This document shows positions 54,754 to 63,910 of a stretch of 64,000 bases of DNA, piece by piece. Position 1 is the stretch's first letter, and each line of letters begins with the position of its first letter. The notes under the pieces were generated by a model that saw nothing but the letters and a program-made list of their open reading frames with translations, searched no databases and was not told the DNA's origin. The position numbers were made by a program, and so were the translations under genes. The stretch is from the NCBI RefSeq assembly GCF_004118975.1, contig NZ_CP035376.1:3152430-3216429 (forward strand), written 5' to 3'. The DNA is from Luteimonas sp. YGD11-2. GTDB lineage: Bacteria > Pseudomonadota > Gammaproteobacteria > Xanthomonadales > Xanthomonadaceae.

Positions 54754-56252
54754 GATCTCCAGTTCCATGGACCGCCACGCTGGCCTTTGCCACCGTGCTG
54801 CTGGCCGGCTGTGACAGCGCGCCGGAGACATCCGCCAGCGGCGGCCGCTTCGGCAGCCTGGCGCTCGAGGCCTGTTCCACCGGCGAGGGGGCGATGCGCG
54901 CCGAGGCGATGTGCGGGACCCTCGAAGTGCCCGAGGACCGCAATGCACCCGATGGCCGCAAGATCGCGCTCAATATCGCGGTACTGCCGGCGCGCAACGA
55001 CAGTGGGCTGGAGCCGGTGTTCTTCCTCGCCGGCGGCCCGGGCCAGGCGGCCACCACGCTCGCCGGCCATATCGGCAACGCTTTGCGCGATGTGCGCCGT
55101 TCGCGCGACGTGGTGCTGGTCGACCAGCGCGGCACCGGCAGGTCCAACCCGCTCGATTGCGTGGATGCCAGCGGCGAGCCGATGGACACGGACCTCTCGC
55201 AGGTGACCGATGCCGACGGCATCGCGCGCTATGCGGCGGCCTGCGCGCAGGGCCTGGCCGGCCGTGCAGATCCGCGCTTCTACACCACCGCCGAGGCCAT
55301 CGCCGACCTCGATGCGGTCCGCGAAGCGCTCGGCGCCGACACCATCAACCTGGTCGGTGGTTCCTACGGCACCCGTGTCGCCCAGCAGTACGCGATGCGC
55401 TACCCGGACCACGTGCGCACGATGGTGCTCGACGGCGTGGCACCCAACGACCTCGTCGTGGGTGGCGAATTCGCCCGCACCTTCGAGGATGCCCTCGCGC
55501 TGCAGGCGGCACAGTGCAATGCCGACGCCGCCTGCCGCGCGCGCTTCCCGGTGGATGCGCCCACGCGGCTTCGCGAAGTGATCGCGCAACTCCAGGCGCA
55601 GCCGGTCGAGGTGGAGTACCGCAACGCCACCACCGGCGCGATCGCCCGCGACACCGTCACCGCCGACACCGTGACCGGGCTGGCATTCCTGTTCTCGTAT
55701 GCGCCGGAAACCGCCTCGCTGCTGCCGCTGATGCTCGAGGAGGCATCTGAAGGCCGCTACGGCGCGCTGCTCGCACTGACGCGCATGACCGGGCAGCAGT
55801 TCGCCGGCGGAATGAACCGCGGCATGCAGTGGTCGGTGCTGTGCGCCGAGGACGCGCCGCGCTGGAATGCCGACAGCGGCAGTGCCGACGGCACCATCCT
55901 CGGCGCCGAGGTCGCGCGGATGTTCTTCGCAGCGTGCCCGGCGTGGCCGCACGGCGCGGCCGATCCGGCGCAGGCGCAGCCGCTCGAAAGCGACATTCCC
56001 ACGCTGCTGCTGTCGGGCGAGCTCGACCCGGTGACCCCGCCCGCCTATGGCGAGCGCGTGGCTGCAGGCCTCGCCAACGGTCGCCACCTGGTGCTGCGCG
56101 GCCAGGGCCACGGCACCCTGCATCTGGGCTGCACGCCGAAGCTGGTGGCGGGCTTCATCGAGGATGCCGACACCGCGTCGCCCGATCCCGCCTGCCTCGA
56201 CAGCCTCGAGGGCGTGCCGCCGTTCACCAGCTTCAACGGGTGGGATCCGTGA
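54750..56252 (+). CDS. secreted alpha/beta hydrolase, tripeptidyl aminopeptidase-like lipoprotein
   Basis: The 500-residue product has a lipobox LAGC (Cys21) followed by an alpha/beta hydrolase of the TAP/SCO7095 type. Motifs are EPVFFLAGGPGQAATT, VLVDQRGTGRSNPLDC, the nucleophile in NLVGGSYGTRVAQQYA, the Asp in LSGELDPVTPP and the His in RGQGHGTLHLGC. Such enzymes release N-terminal tripeptides or proline in the periplasm. It overlaps the XRE gene by four bases, so it is under the same control. Confidence 0.9.
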   Translation: MRSPVPWTATLAFATVLLAGCDSAPETSASGGRFGSLALEACSTGEGAMRAEAMCGTLEVPEDRNAPDGRKIALNIAVLPARNDSGLEPVFFLAGGPGQAATTLAGHIGNALRDVRRSRDVVLVDQRGTGRSNPLDCVDASGEPMDTDLSQVTDADGIARYAAACAQGLAGRADPRFYTTAEAIADLDAVREALGADTINLVGGSYGTRVAQQYAMRYPDHVRTMVLDGVAPNDLVVGGEFARTFEDALALQAAQCNADAACRARFPVDAPTRLREVIAQLQAQPVEVEYRNATTGAIARDTVTADTVTGLAFLFSYAPETASLLPLMLEEASEGRYGALLALTRMTGQQFAGGMNRGMQWSVLCAEDAPRWNADSGSADGTILGAEVARMFFAACPAWPHGAADPAQAQPLESDIPTLLLSGELDPVTPPAYGERVAAGLANGRHLVLRGQGHGTLHLGCTPKLVAGFIEDADTASPDPACLDSLEGVPPFTSFNGWDP

Positions 56253-56421
56253 TGGCCGCGTGCCTGCACCGCTCGTCGCTCCGGTTGGCGACGTTCCATT
56301 CGACCCGATCCGCTTCGTCATGTCGCGCAGTGCTTCGCGCGGCACACCGCCCCGCTTATTCCCGTCGATGCGGCACCCGCGACGCGGCGTGCGCACCCGG
56401 CCCATACCAGCGAGCCCAGTG

Positions 56422-57168
56422 ATGATCACAGCACAGCATCTGCACAAGGCGTTCAAGACCCGCACCGGCACGGTGAAGGCGGTCGATGGCGTCGACTTCA
56501 CCGCCGAGGACGGCCGCATCACCGGCCTGCTCGGTCCCAACGGCGCCGGCAAGACCACCACCCTGCGCATGCTCTACACGCTGATGCGCCCGGACAGCGG
56601 CAGCGTGCGCGTGGATGGCATCGATGCCGGCGAGGACCCGGCCGCGGTGCGCCGCATCCTCGGCGTGCTGCCGGACGCGCGCGGCATCTACAAGCGGCTG
56701 ACCGCGCGCGAGAACATCCGCTACTTCGGCGAGCTGCACGGCCTGCCGCGTGCACTGGTGGACGAGCGGATCGACGCGCTGTCGGCGCGGCTGGACATGG
56801 CCGACATCCTCGACCGCCGCACCGAAGGCTTCAGCCAGGGCCAGCGCACCAAGACCGCGATCGCGCGTGCCCTGGTGCACGACCCGCGCAACGTGATCCT
56901 CGACGAGCCCACCAATGGCCTCGACGTGATGACCACCCGCGCGATGCGCGAGTTCCTCTTCAGCCTGCGCGACGAGGGGCGCTGCGTGGTGTTCTCCAGC
57001 CACATCATGCAGGAGGTCGCCGCCCTGTGTGACCGCATCGTCATCATCGCCAAGGGCCAGGTGATGGCCGCCGGCACCGCCGACGAACTGCGCGAACGCT
57101 TCGACGAGCCCAACCTCGAGGACGCTTTCGTCAAAGCCATCGGTTCCCAGGAGGGCCTGTTCGCATGA
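56422..57168 (+). CDS. ABC-2 exporter ATPase (NatA-like)
   Basis: A 248-residue ATPase: Walker A LLGPNGAGKTTTLRM near residue 38, LPDARGIYKRLTARENI, signature FSQGQRTKTAIARALV, Walker B VILDEPTNGLDVMTTRA and H-loop SSHIMQEVAALCDR. The FSQGQ variant of the signature and LEDAFVKA near the end are typical of NatA proteins that act with NatB in Na+ or toxic-compound export. Its stop overlaps the permease start. The ATG at 56422 follows a GTG; either could start. Confidence 0.9.
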   Translation: MITAQHLHKAFKTRTGTVKAVDGVDFTAEDGRITGLLGPNGAGKTTTLRMLYTLMRPDSGSVRVDGIDAGEDPAAVRRILGVLPDARGIYKRLTARENIRYFGELHGLPRALVDERIDALSARLDMADILDRRTEGFSQGQRTKTAIARALVHDPRNVILDEPTNGLDVMTTRAMREFLFSLRDEGRCVVFSSHIMQEVAALCDRIVIIAKGQVMAAGTADELRERFDEPNLEDAFVKAIGSQEGLFA

Positions 57169-58358
57169 ATGCTCCGCGCTCGAACGTGTTCGCCCCGCTG
57201 TGGGCGGTGATGCGCAAGGAACTCGTCGACATCGGCCGCGACCGCCGCACGCTGGCGCTGATGCTGCTGCTCACCCCGTTGCTGACGCCCTTGCTGCTGA
57301 TCGGTATGTCGTCGCTGGCCGAGAAGCGCATCCGCACCCAGACCGAACAGACCCTGGAGGTCCCGGTCGCCGGTGCAGAGCGCGCGCCCAACCTGGTCGC
57401 ATTCCTCGCCAGCCGCGGCATCACCGCGGTGGAGCCGCCGGCCGATCTCGACGCCGCGATCGCCGACCAGTCGGTGGACGTGGCGCTGGAGATCGCCCCC
57501 GACTTCGCCGAGGCCTGGCATGGCGGGCGCGCGGCGGGTGTCGATGTCGTCACCGACAGTACCCAGCGCAATGCCGAAGTGCCGGTCGCACGCGTGCGCG
57601 GGGCGCTGGAGGCCTACAGCCAGCAGGTCGGCGCGCTGCGCCTGGTCGCACGCGGCATCGATCCCGGGGTGGTGCGGCCGGTCGGTGTCGGTACCCGTGA
57701 CCTCGCCAGTGACGCGGCGAAGCAGAGCATGGTGCTGGCGGTGTTCCTGCCCTACCTGCTGCTGCTGTCGGGGTTCCTCGGCGGCATCTACCTGATCGTG
57801 GATGCGACCGCTGGCGAGCGCGAGCGGCAGTCGCTCGAGCCGTTGCTGGCCACGCCGGCGGCACGGGGCGCGATCGTCAGCGGGAAGATGGCCGCGGGCT
57901 GCGTGATCGGCATCACCTCGCTGCTGCTCACGCTGCTCGCGCTCAAGGGCAGCAGCATGATGGGCGACACCGCCCGCATGCTCGACGTGCGCTGGCTGGC
58001 GATCGGAAAACTGCTGCTGATCCTGCTGCCGATGGTGGTGATCGGCACGGCGCTGTTCACCTTCCTCGCCGCCGCGGCCAAGAGCGTCAAGGAAGCCCAG
58101 AGCCACATGAGCTGGCTGATGCTGCTGCCGATGGTGCCGTCGTTCGTGCTGATGGTGAACCCGATCAAGACCGAGGGCTGGCAGTTCGCGGTGCCGTTCC
58201 TGGCGCAGAACCAGATGATCCTGAAGGTGATCCGCGCCGAGCCCATCGACGCCGCGACCTGGGGCATGTACCTCGCCGCGGCGCTCGCGCTGGCCGCGGT
58301 GCTGTGGCTCGCCGCGGTGCACCGCTACGGGCAGGAACGGCTGGCGGTTTCCGGCTGA
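57165..58358 (+). CDS. ABC-2 exporter permease (NatB-like)
   Basis: The 397-residue protein has one N-terminal membrane helix, a large extracytoplasmic domain (about residues 45-185) and five or six C-terminal helices, as in the NatB/ABC2_membrane_3 family. Visible segments are MRKELVDIGRDRRTLALMLL, MVLAVFLPYLLLLSGFLGGI, ATAGERERQSLEPLLATPAA and the late MLLPMVPSFVLMVNPIK. GGAGG before the overlapping start fits. It ends at a 520-base repeat-rich gap. Confidence 0.9.
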   Translation: MNAPRSNVFAPLWAVMRKELVDIGRDRRTLALMLLLTPLLTPLLLIGMSSLAEKRIRTQTEQTLEVPVAGAERAPNLVAFLASRGITAVEPPADLDAAIADQSVDVALEIAPDFAEAWHGGRAAGVDVVTDSTQRNAEVPVARVRGALEAYSQQVGALRLVARGIDPGVVRPVGVGTRDLASDAAKQSMVLAVFLPYLLLLSGFLGGIYLIVDATAGERERQSLEPLLATPAARGAIVSGKMAAGCVIGITSLLLTLLALKGSSMMGDTARMLDVRWLAIGKLLLILLPMVVIGTALFTFLAAAAKSVKEAQSHMSWLMLLPMVPSFVLMVNPIKTEGWQFAVPFLAQNQMILKVIRAEPIDAATWGMYLAAALALAAVLWLAAVHRYGQERLAVSG

Positions 58359-58454
58359 CGGTTGCGGCGACCTGGAGGAACGTCTGCAGGTTCCGGCACG
58401 ATGGCGCACAGCTGGAGTGTCGTGCGCGTGGTTGCTCCGTTTGAGACCCGCGCT

Positions 58455-58573
58455 GCCCGTCGCGCGCACCGGGGGGTGTGCTCCCCCGGCCGGAGTCCGC
58501 GTCCGGCTACCACGGCCGGCCGCCGGCCATCCATGGCCGGCTGGGAGCACACCCCCCGGTGCACGCGACGGGC
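58455..58573. repeat. type-A long-hairpin element, copy 2
   Basis: The element has the same 119-base length as the copy at 28108. CACCGGGGGGTGTGC pairs with GCACACCCCCCGGTG, so the change relative to copy 1 keeps pairing. GTGTGCTCCC also pairs fully with GGGAGCACAC here, whereas copy 1 has one mismatch. Confidence 0.85.
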
Positions 58574-58684
58574 TCAGGCAAATCGTGGGCTTCGGCACGG
58601 AGATCCACAGCGGCTGCGGCGGCAGCCACGAAGCCCTGACCGCTTTCGTCGCTGACCTTCGTTCCGACGCGGCGGCAGGTTGGG

Positions 58685-58798
58685 GCCCGCCGCGGACGCA
58701 GGGGGATGTCCAGAGCCGGCCATGGATGGCCGGCGGCCGGATGTGGGAGCAGGACACGGAGATATCCGGCTGGGCATCCCCCTGTGGCCGTGGCGGGC
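58685..58798. repeat. type-B long-hairpin element, copy 2
   Basis: A 114-base element with 24-base arms. CAGGGGGATG pairs with CATCCCCCTG, where copy 1 has CGGGGGGATG with CATCCCCCCG. One A-G mismatch and two wobbles occur in the outer arms. The inner AGCCGGCCATGGATGGCCGG hairpin is identical. Confidence 0.85.
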
Positions 58799-58831
58799 CG
58801 CCGGGCATTCCCTTCACGGAGAAGATCCACG

Positions 58832-58861
58832 AAAAAGGCCCGGTCAATGCCGGGCCTTTTT
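58832..58861. terminator. strong bidirectional terminator
   Basis: AAAAAGGCCCGG, loop TCAATG, CCGGGCCTTTTT: perfect symmetry with T tracts in both directions, between the natB-like gene and the TonB-domain gene. Confidence 0.92.
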
Positions 58862-58879
58862 CGTTCCCGCGCGGCGCGA

Positions 58880-59899
58880 TCAGCCGCCGCCGGGGGTGAA
58901 GCCGATCGTGCGCCGCGTGGTGATCGGTGCATCCATCGGCTCGAAGCGCCAGCGGCGCACCGCGGTCAGTGCTTCGCGGTCGAACACCCGCGGCGGGTCG
59001 GCGCGCACGACGCGTGCATTGGAGACCGAGCCGTCGGCGGCCACGGTGAACTCCACCAGCACCTCGCCGGACTGCCCGCCGCGCAGCGCCTCGGGCGGAT
59101 AACGCGGGGCCGGCGTGCTGATCGCGCGCAGGTCGGCCGCCGACGGCGCCACGAATGCCGGTGCCGCGGAAGCCGCCCGCTGCTGCGCGGCGCGCTCCTC
59201 GTTGGCGCGCTGCTCGGCGGCACGTCGTTCCGCCGCCTGGCGCTCCGCCGTCTCGCGGGCCTCCGCGTCGCGCGCCGCCTGCTGTTCGGCTTCACGGCTG
59301 GCTTCCTGCTGTGCCGCCAGTTCACGTGCGGCCTGTGCCTGCTGTTCCTGCTGCTGCTTCGCGCGCTCGGCCTCGAGCTGCTTGCGGCGCTCGGCTTCCT
59401 GCTCCGAGCTCAGCGCCTGCTGGGCGATGCGCTGCTCGCTCGCGGCCTGTGCATTGTCGATGCTGGTGCCCAGCCGGCCGACCGCCGGGTGGCTGCCGTC
59501 AGTGCGCTGGATCAGCGCCTGCAGGCGGCGCGCCTCCTCGAAGTCCTCGCGGTCGCGCGCCTGCTCGGTGGCGATCACCGCCATCGGCAGCAGGTCGATC
59601 AGCGCGCTCGAGGCCCCGGCGTCGCCGGGCTCGCGCTCGCGCAGCGCGAGGTAGTACTCCATCGCGTTGTCGCCGGCCGGCGCGTACAGCCGGCTCTCCT
59701 GGTAGGCCCTGGACGCCGCCGCGCGCAGTTCGTCGACGCTGAGCGTGGCCACCGCGTCCGATGCCGGCGCGTCCTGGCTGACTGCGGCGGCCGGCTCCCC
59801 GGGCGCGGTCCCCACCGCGCTGTCGGCGGGGGCCGGATCCCCCGAACACGCGGCCAGCGCGCAGGCCAAGGCCATCGCGATCAGGCGCCGGTTCCACAT
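58880..59899 (-). CDS. TonB C-terminal domain lipoprotein
   Basis: The 339-residue protein has a lipobox LAAC (Cys18), a helical region (about residues 50-150) and a very charged coiled coil of EAERRKQLEAERAKQQQEQQ type (about 165-245). The C-terminal TonB domain carries PRYPPEALRGGQSGEVLVEF and VADGSVSNARVVRADPPRVF with RRWRFEPM. It resembles energy transducers but is a lipoprotein lacking the usual N-terminal inner-membrane helix and proline-rich linker. Two near-identical starts exist: GGGGAACACC precedes both the ATG at 59899 and an in-frame ATG at 59926. Confidence 0.85.
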   Translation of the reverse strand: MWNRRLIAMALACALAACSGDPAPADSAVGTAPGEPAAAVSQDAPASDAVATLSVDELRAAASRAYQESRLYAPAGDNAMEYYLALREREPGDAGASSALIDLLPMAVIATEQARDREDFEEARRLQALIQRTDGSHPAVGRLGTSIDNAQAASEQRIAQQALSSEQEAERRKQLEAERAKQQQEQQAQAARELAAQQEASREAEQQAARDAEARETAERQAAERRAAEQRANEERAAQQRAASAAPAFVAPSAADLRAISTPAPRYPPEALRGGQSGEVLVEFTVAADGSVSNARVVRADPPRVFDREALTAVRRWRFEPMDAPITTRRTIGFTPGGG

Positions 59900-60060
59900 G
59901 GTGTTCCCCTTCGGTGTCGCCAACATCTGGTGTTCCCCCCTGGTAGTGCGTCACGCACCGTCGCGTAGGACGCGATAGCCGCGACGATTTGTCAACCGTC
60001 GATGTCGCGGAAACCGCGCCGCCAGCCCTTCCCCGGCCGGCGTTTCGCGCACGCTCCGCA

Positions 60061-61398
60061 TTATTTGCCGATGCAGAATGTCGAGAAGATATGCCCGAGG
60101 AGATCGTCGGGCGTCACCCGCCCGGTGATCTCGCCCAGGGCGTCGTGGGCCACGCGCAGGGCCTCCGCCGCCAGCTCCAGCCGCTCGGCGTCGAGCTCCG
60201 CGGCCGCCTGCGCCAGGTCCGCCTGCACCCGCAGCAGCGCATCGACATGCCGCGCGCGCGCCGTGAAGGCATCTTCGCCCGTTGCCCCGTCCGCCTCCAG
60301 CAGCGTGGCCAGGTGGCTTTCCAGCGCCGCCAGACCGTCACCGGTGCGCGCGGAGATCCGCAGGCCCTCGACTGCGGCCGTGCTGTCCGGGCCGACAAGG
60401 TCGGTCTTGTTGAGCAGCACCACTTGGCGCGGCACGCCTGCCACTGATGCGGCGACCGCGGCCAGTCCACCGGCGGGATCGCGCGCATCGACCACCACCA
60501 GCGCGAGGTCGGCACGCTGCAGCTCGTCATGGGCGCGACGCATGCCCTCGCGTTCGATGGCATCGCCGCCCTCGCGCAGGCCGGCCGTGTCGACCAGGGT
60601 GAGTTCGATGCCGCCCACGCGCACGGTCTCGCGCAACAGGTCGCGGGTGGTGCCGGCGATATCGGTGACGATCGCGCGCTCGTTGCCGGCCAGCGCGTTC
60701 AGCAGCGAACTCTTGCCCGCATTGGGCGGACCGACGATCACCGCATGCCAGCCTTCGCGCAGTTTCCGGCCGCGCTGCGCGGCGGCGAGCAGCGCCTGGA
60801 GGGTGTCACGTGCGGCGGCAAGGTCGCGCCGCAACCCGGCACCGCCGAGGGTGTCGATGGGTTCGTCGGCGAAGTCGATCGCCGCTTCCACCTGCACGCG
60901 CAGTGCCAGCAGCGCGTCGGCCAGCGCATCGACCCGCTGCGAGAACACGCCGTCGAGCGAGCGCCGCGCGGCGCGGGCCGCACGCACGTCGGCGGCGGCG
61001 ATGAGGTCGGCGACCGCCTCGGCCTGGGCGAGGTCCAGCCGGCCATTGAGGTAGGCGCGCTCGGAGAATTCGCCGGCACGCGCGGGCCGCGCCCCGAGCT
61101 CCAGTGCGCGCCCGACCAGCGCCTGCAGCACCGGCCGGCTGCCATGCGCCTGCAGTTCCACCACGTCCTCGCCGGTGTAGCTGGCCGGCGCGCGGAACCA
61201 CAGCGCCAGGCCGTCGTCGATCACGCCGCCGTCGGCGGCATGGAAGCGCACGTGGTGGGCGTGGCGCGGGCGCAGCGTGCGTGCACAGATCGCCTCGGCG
61301 ATGCCGCGCGCCTGCGGGCCGGACAGCCGCACCACGCCGATGCCACCCGCGCCGGGCGCGGTGGCGATGGCGACGATCGTGGCGTGGCGGGAAGTCAT
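60061..61398 (-). CDS. mnmE: tRNA uridine-5-carboxymethylaminomethyl modification GTPase MnmE
   Basis: MnmE, with MnmG, modifies the wobble uridine of several tRNAs. The 445-residue protein has the N-terminal folate-binding part ([20 protein letters not shown]), the GTPase motifs G1 [14 protein letters not shown]2 [12 protein letters not shown]3 VDTAGLREG and G4 LLNKTDLVG, and the conserved C-terminal FCIGK. The start at 61398 gives [12 protein letters not shown]; an upstream Met at 61419 is possible. It lies downstream of yidC in the usual near-oriC cluster, with a hairpin between. Confidence 0.96.
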   Translation of the reverse strand: MTSRHATIVAIATAPGAGGIGVVRLSGPQARGIAEAICARTLRPRHAHHVRFHAADGGVIDDGLALWFRAPASYTGEDVVELQAHGSRPVLQALVGRALELGARPARAGEFSERAYLNGRLDLAQAEAVADLIAAADVRAARAARRSLDGVFSQRVDALADALLALRVQVEAAIDFADEPIDTLGGAGLRRDLAAARDTLQALLAAAQRGRKLREGWHAVIVGPPNAGKSSLLNALAGNERAIVTDIAGTTRDLLRETVRVGGIELTLVDTAGLREGGDAIEREGMRRAHDELQRADLALVVVDARDPAGGLAAVAASVAGVPRQVVLLNKTDLVGPDSTAAVEGLRISARTGDGLAALESHLATLLEADGATGEDAFTARARHVDALLRVQADLAQAAAELDAERLELAAEALRVAHDALGEITGRVTPDDLLGHIFSTFCIGK

Positions 61399-61439
61399 CG
61401 GCACAGGGTTCGCGGGCATCGTCCGGCCAGCCAACGCAC

Positions 61440-61463
61440 GGAACCCGCCATCAGGCGGGTTCC
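61440..61463. terminator. hairpin between yidC and mnmE
   Basis: GGAACCCGCC, loop ATCA, GGCGGGTTCC. The stem is perfect, but no T tract follows on the minus strand, so it may only reduce or process the read-through message. Confidence 0.5.
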
Positions 61464-61471
61464 GTGGGGCG

Positions 61472-63196
61472 TCAGGCCTTGGCCGGCTTGCCACCGGAGG
61501 GCTTGTCGTCGGCGTACTTGCGGATCAGCAGCCACTGCTGCAGCAGGCCCAGCGCACCGTTGGTCACCCAGTACAGCACCAGGCCGGCCGGGAAGAAGAT
61601 CATGATCACGCCGAACACCAGTGGCATGAAGGTCATGATCCGCTGCTGCATCGGGTCCATACCGGTCATCGGCGACAGGCGCTGGGTGGCCCACATCACC
61701 GCCATGTTGAGCACTGGCAGGATGAAGTACGGATCGCGCGCGGTGAGGTCCTGGATCCACAGCATCCACGGCGCATGGCGCAGTTCCACCGACTCCAGCA
61801 GCACCCAGTACAGGGCGAAGAAGATCGGCATCTGCAGCAGGATCGGCAGGCAGCCGCCGATCGGGTTGATCTTCTCCTTCTTGTACAGCTCCATCATCGC
61901 CATCTGCAGTTTCTGGCGGTCGTCGCCATAGCGCTCCTTGAGCTGCTGCATGCGCGGCTGGAACTTGCGCATCTTGGCCATCGACTTGTACTGCGCCTGC
62001 GACAGCGGGAACAGCGCAAGCTTCACCAGCACCACCAGGCCGACGATCGCCCAGCCCCAGTTGTTGAACAGGCCGTGCAGCAGGTCGAGCAGGCGGAACA
62101 GCCACTCGCCGAGCACCGCCATGACCGTGAAGCGCGAATAGTCGACGGCGCGATCGAGCCCGCGCACGTCCTCGGCGCGGATCAGGCCCACCAGCTTCGG
62201 CCCCACCCACAGCCGCGCACTGGTGGTGACCGCCTGGCCCGGGCCGACGGCAACGCCGGGGCCGAGTTCACGGATGAGATGCGGGCTGCGCGCGCCAGCG
62301 CCATCGACATGCAGCGAGACGGTGGTCTCGTCCTGGCCGTCGGGAATCCATGCGCTGAAGAAATGATGCTGCAGCAGCGCGATCCAGCTGCCGGTGCCGC
62401 GCTGGTTGACGGTGCCGTCGTCGATGAAGTCGGCGAACTTGCGACGGCCGAAGCCATCCTGCGCGGTATGCCAGACGCCGCCGTTGAGGCTGAAGGACTC
62501 CGGATCCGGATTCATCCAGTTGCCGGCGGTGACCGGCGGCACCTTGGCCAGCTGGCGGTAGATGAAGCCCTGCCACGGCTGCGCGCCGCGGTTGATCACC
62601 TCGTCGCGTACTTCGATGGCATAGGTGCCGCGGCGCACGGTGTAGGTACGGCGCACGGTGACGCCGTCGGGCCCGGTCCACACGAACGGCACGCTGACGC
62701 TCTCGCCGTCGGCGTCGAGCACGTAGTCGTTGCGCCCGCCTTCGGGAACGAACTCGGCCTCATGGGTTGGCGCGGTGCTGGTGCTGCTGACCCAGCCGAC
62801 CTGGGCGGCGTAGAAGCGCGAGGGATCCGGGTCGAGCAGGGTGACCGGCGGGCTGCCGGCCTCGCGGGTCTGCGGGTACTGCAGCAGCTCCGCCGACACC
62901 ACGTTGCCGCGCTCCAGGGTCATGCGCAGGACATCGCTGGTGATGGTGACCGGGGCCACCGTGCCGGCCGTGGCGGGGGCAGCGGCGCCGACCACTCCGG
63001 GTGCAGCGGGCGCCGACGGGGTCGCCACGCTGGGCGCCTGCGGGATCGAGCCGGGAGCGGCACCGGGAACGGCGGCGGTGGTCTGGCTGGGCGTGGCGCC
63101 GGCCACGGGCGCGACCTGTTCCCGGTTCCATGCCATCCACAAAAGCGTCGCCACCATCAGCCAGGCGAGGATCAGGAAGGTACGGGTCTGGTTCAT
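61472..63196 (-). CDS. yidC: membrane protein insertase YidC
   Basis: YidC inserts and folds inner-membrane proteins with or without SecYEG. The 574-residue Gram-negative type starts [20 protein letters not shown] (first helix). A Pro/Ala-rich linker follows, then the large periplasmic beta domain (about residues 80-340), and it ends with the five conserved helices: [20 protein letters not shown], the cytoplasmic [40 protein letters not shown] and [20 protein letters not shown]. It lies 13 bases after the rnpA stop; no yidD gene is present between. Confidence 0.97.
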   Translation of the reverse strand: MNQTRTFLILAWLMVATLLWMAWNREQVAPVAGATPSQTTAAVPGAAPGSIPQAPSVATPSAPAAPGVVGAAAPATAGTVAPVTITSDVLRMTLERGNVVSAELLQYPQTREAGSPPVTLLDPDPSRFYAAQVGWVSSTSTAPTHEAEFVPEGGRNDYVLDADGESVSVPFVWTGPDGVTVRRTYTVRRGTYAIEVRDEVINRGAQPWQGFIYRQLAKVPPVTAGNWMNPDPESFSLNGGVWHTAQDGFGRRKFADFIDDGTVNQRGTGSWIALLQHHFFSAWIPDGQDETTVSLHVDGAGARSPHLIRELGPGVAVGPGQAVTTSARLWVGPKLVGLIRAEDVRGLDRAVDYSRFTVMAVLGEWLFRLLDLLHGLFNNWGWAIVGLVVLVKLALFPLSQAQYKSMAKMRKFQPRMQQLKERYGDDRQKLQMAMMELYKKEKINPIGGCLPILLQMPIFFALYWVLLESVELRHAPWMLWIQDLTARDPYFILPVLNMAVMWATQRLSPMTGMDPMQQRIMTFMPLVFGVIMIFFPAGLVLYWVTNGALGLLQQWLLIRKYADDKPSGGKPAKA

Positions 63197-63209
63197 CAGG
63201 CAGGCACGC

Positions 63210-63635
63210 TCACGGGCCGGTGGAAGCCGGCGCGTCCGGAGGAAGGGGAGACGGATCGTCGGCGGGCATTGTGCCGGCCGGGGTGGCGACGGGCAACGCG
63301 CCGGCACGCTGCAGCAGGCGCAGGAAACCGTCGCGCAGTGCGCTGTTGTCGGCCTGGCGGGCAGACGGTCGCGCCACCAGCACGTAGGCGCCCGGGGCGA
63401 GTGTGCCCTGCAGGCGGCGGAACTGGTCGCGGATCACCCGCTTGATGCGGTTGCGACCCACCGCGGTCGGATCCACCTTGCGCGAGACCGCCAGCCCGAG
63501 ACGCACCGGGCCGTCATCGGCGAGCCGGTGCAGGGCCATCATCGGAGAGGCCGTTCGCCGCCCGTGCTGGAAGACGCGGTCGAATTCCGCGCGCGCACGA
63601 ACGCGCGCCTGCTTGGGGAAGCGGGCGGCTGTCAT
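63210..63635 (-). CDS. rnpA: ribonuclease P protein component RnpA
   Basis: RnpA helps the RNase P RNA mature tRNA 5' ends. The 141-residue protein shows RFPKQARVRARAEFDRVFQH, then RLGLAVSRKVDPTAVGRNRI and the RNR-type motif GRNRIKRVIRDQFRR. A Pro/Ala-rich tail of about 30 residues (GALPVATPAGTMPADDPSPL and beyond) extends past the usual end. It starts 53 bases after rpmH, as in nearly all bacteria. Confidence 0.95.
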   Translation of the reverse strand: MTAARFPKQARVRARAEFDRVFQHGRRTASPMMALHRLADDGPVRLGLAVSRKVDPTAVGRNRIKRVIRDQFRRLQGTLAPGAYVLVARPSARQADNSALRDGFLRLLQRAGALPVATPAGTMPADDPSPLPPDAPASTGP

Positions 63636-63688
63636 CGGAACGACTGCGGCGCGACCGGCACCTCGAGGGTGCGCGGCCGCGGCCGGCA

Positions 63689-63829
63689 TCAGGCGCTGAG
63701 GCGCTTGCGGCCCTTGGCGCGGCGACGGGCGAGGATCTTGCGGCCGTCGGCGGTCGCCATGCGGGCACGGAAACCGTGGTCGCGCTTGCGCTTGAGGTTG
63801 CTGGGCTGGTAGGTGCGCTTGGTGGCCAT
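63689..63829 (-). CDS. rpmH: 50S ribosomal protein L34
   Basis: The 46-residue protein begins [20 protein letters not shown], continues with [20 protein letters not shown] and ends RKRLSA, the standard L34 sequence. GGTTGCTC-type leader sequence precedes the ATG at 63829 without a strong Shine-Dalgarno. It is the first gene of the rpmH-rnpA-yidC-mnmE cluster next to oriC. Confidence 0.97.
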   Translation of the reverse strand: MATKRTYQPSNLKRKRDHGFRARMATADGRKILARRRAKGRKRLSA

Positions 63830-63880
63830 GGGGTTGCTCGTGCATGTGGTCGCGAATGCTCGCGACGGAAAGAACCGGCG

Positions 63881-63910
63881 ATTCTAGCGGGCGCCCGGGT
63901 CGCACGTCAA
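63881..63910 (-). promoter_or_regulatory. rpmH promoter
   Basis: On the minus strand TTGACG (63910-63905) and TAGAAT (63886-63881) are spaced by 18 bases and point at rpmH, with a leader of about 45 bases. Both hexamers match five of six consensus positions. Confidence 0.75.

Larger units (their letters stand above)
58359..58831. repeat. convergent intergenic region with type-A and type-B hairpin elements
   Basis: No gene is supported. The type-A element (58455-58573) and type-B element (58685-58798) follow in the same order as at 28 kb, 111 bases apart (188 at 28 kb). GGCACGGAGATC and ACAGCGGCT between them are shared with the 28-kb locus. Confidence 0.8.
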
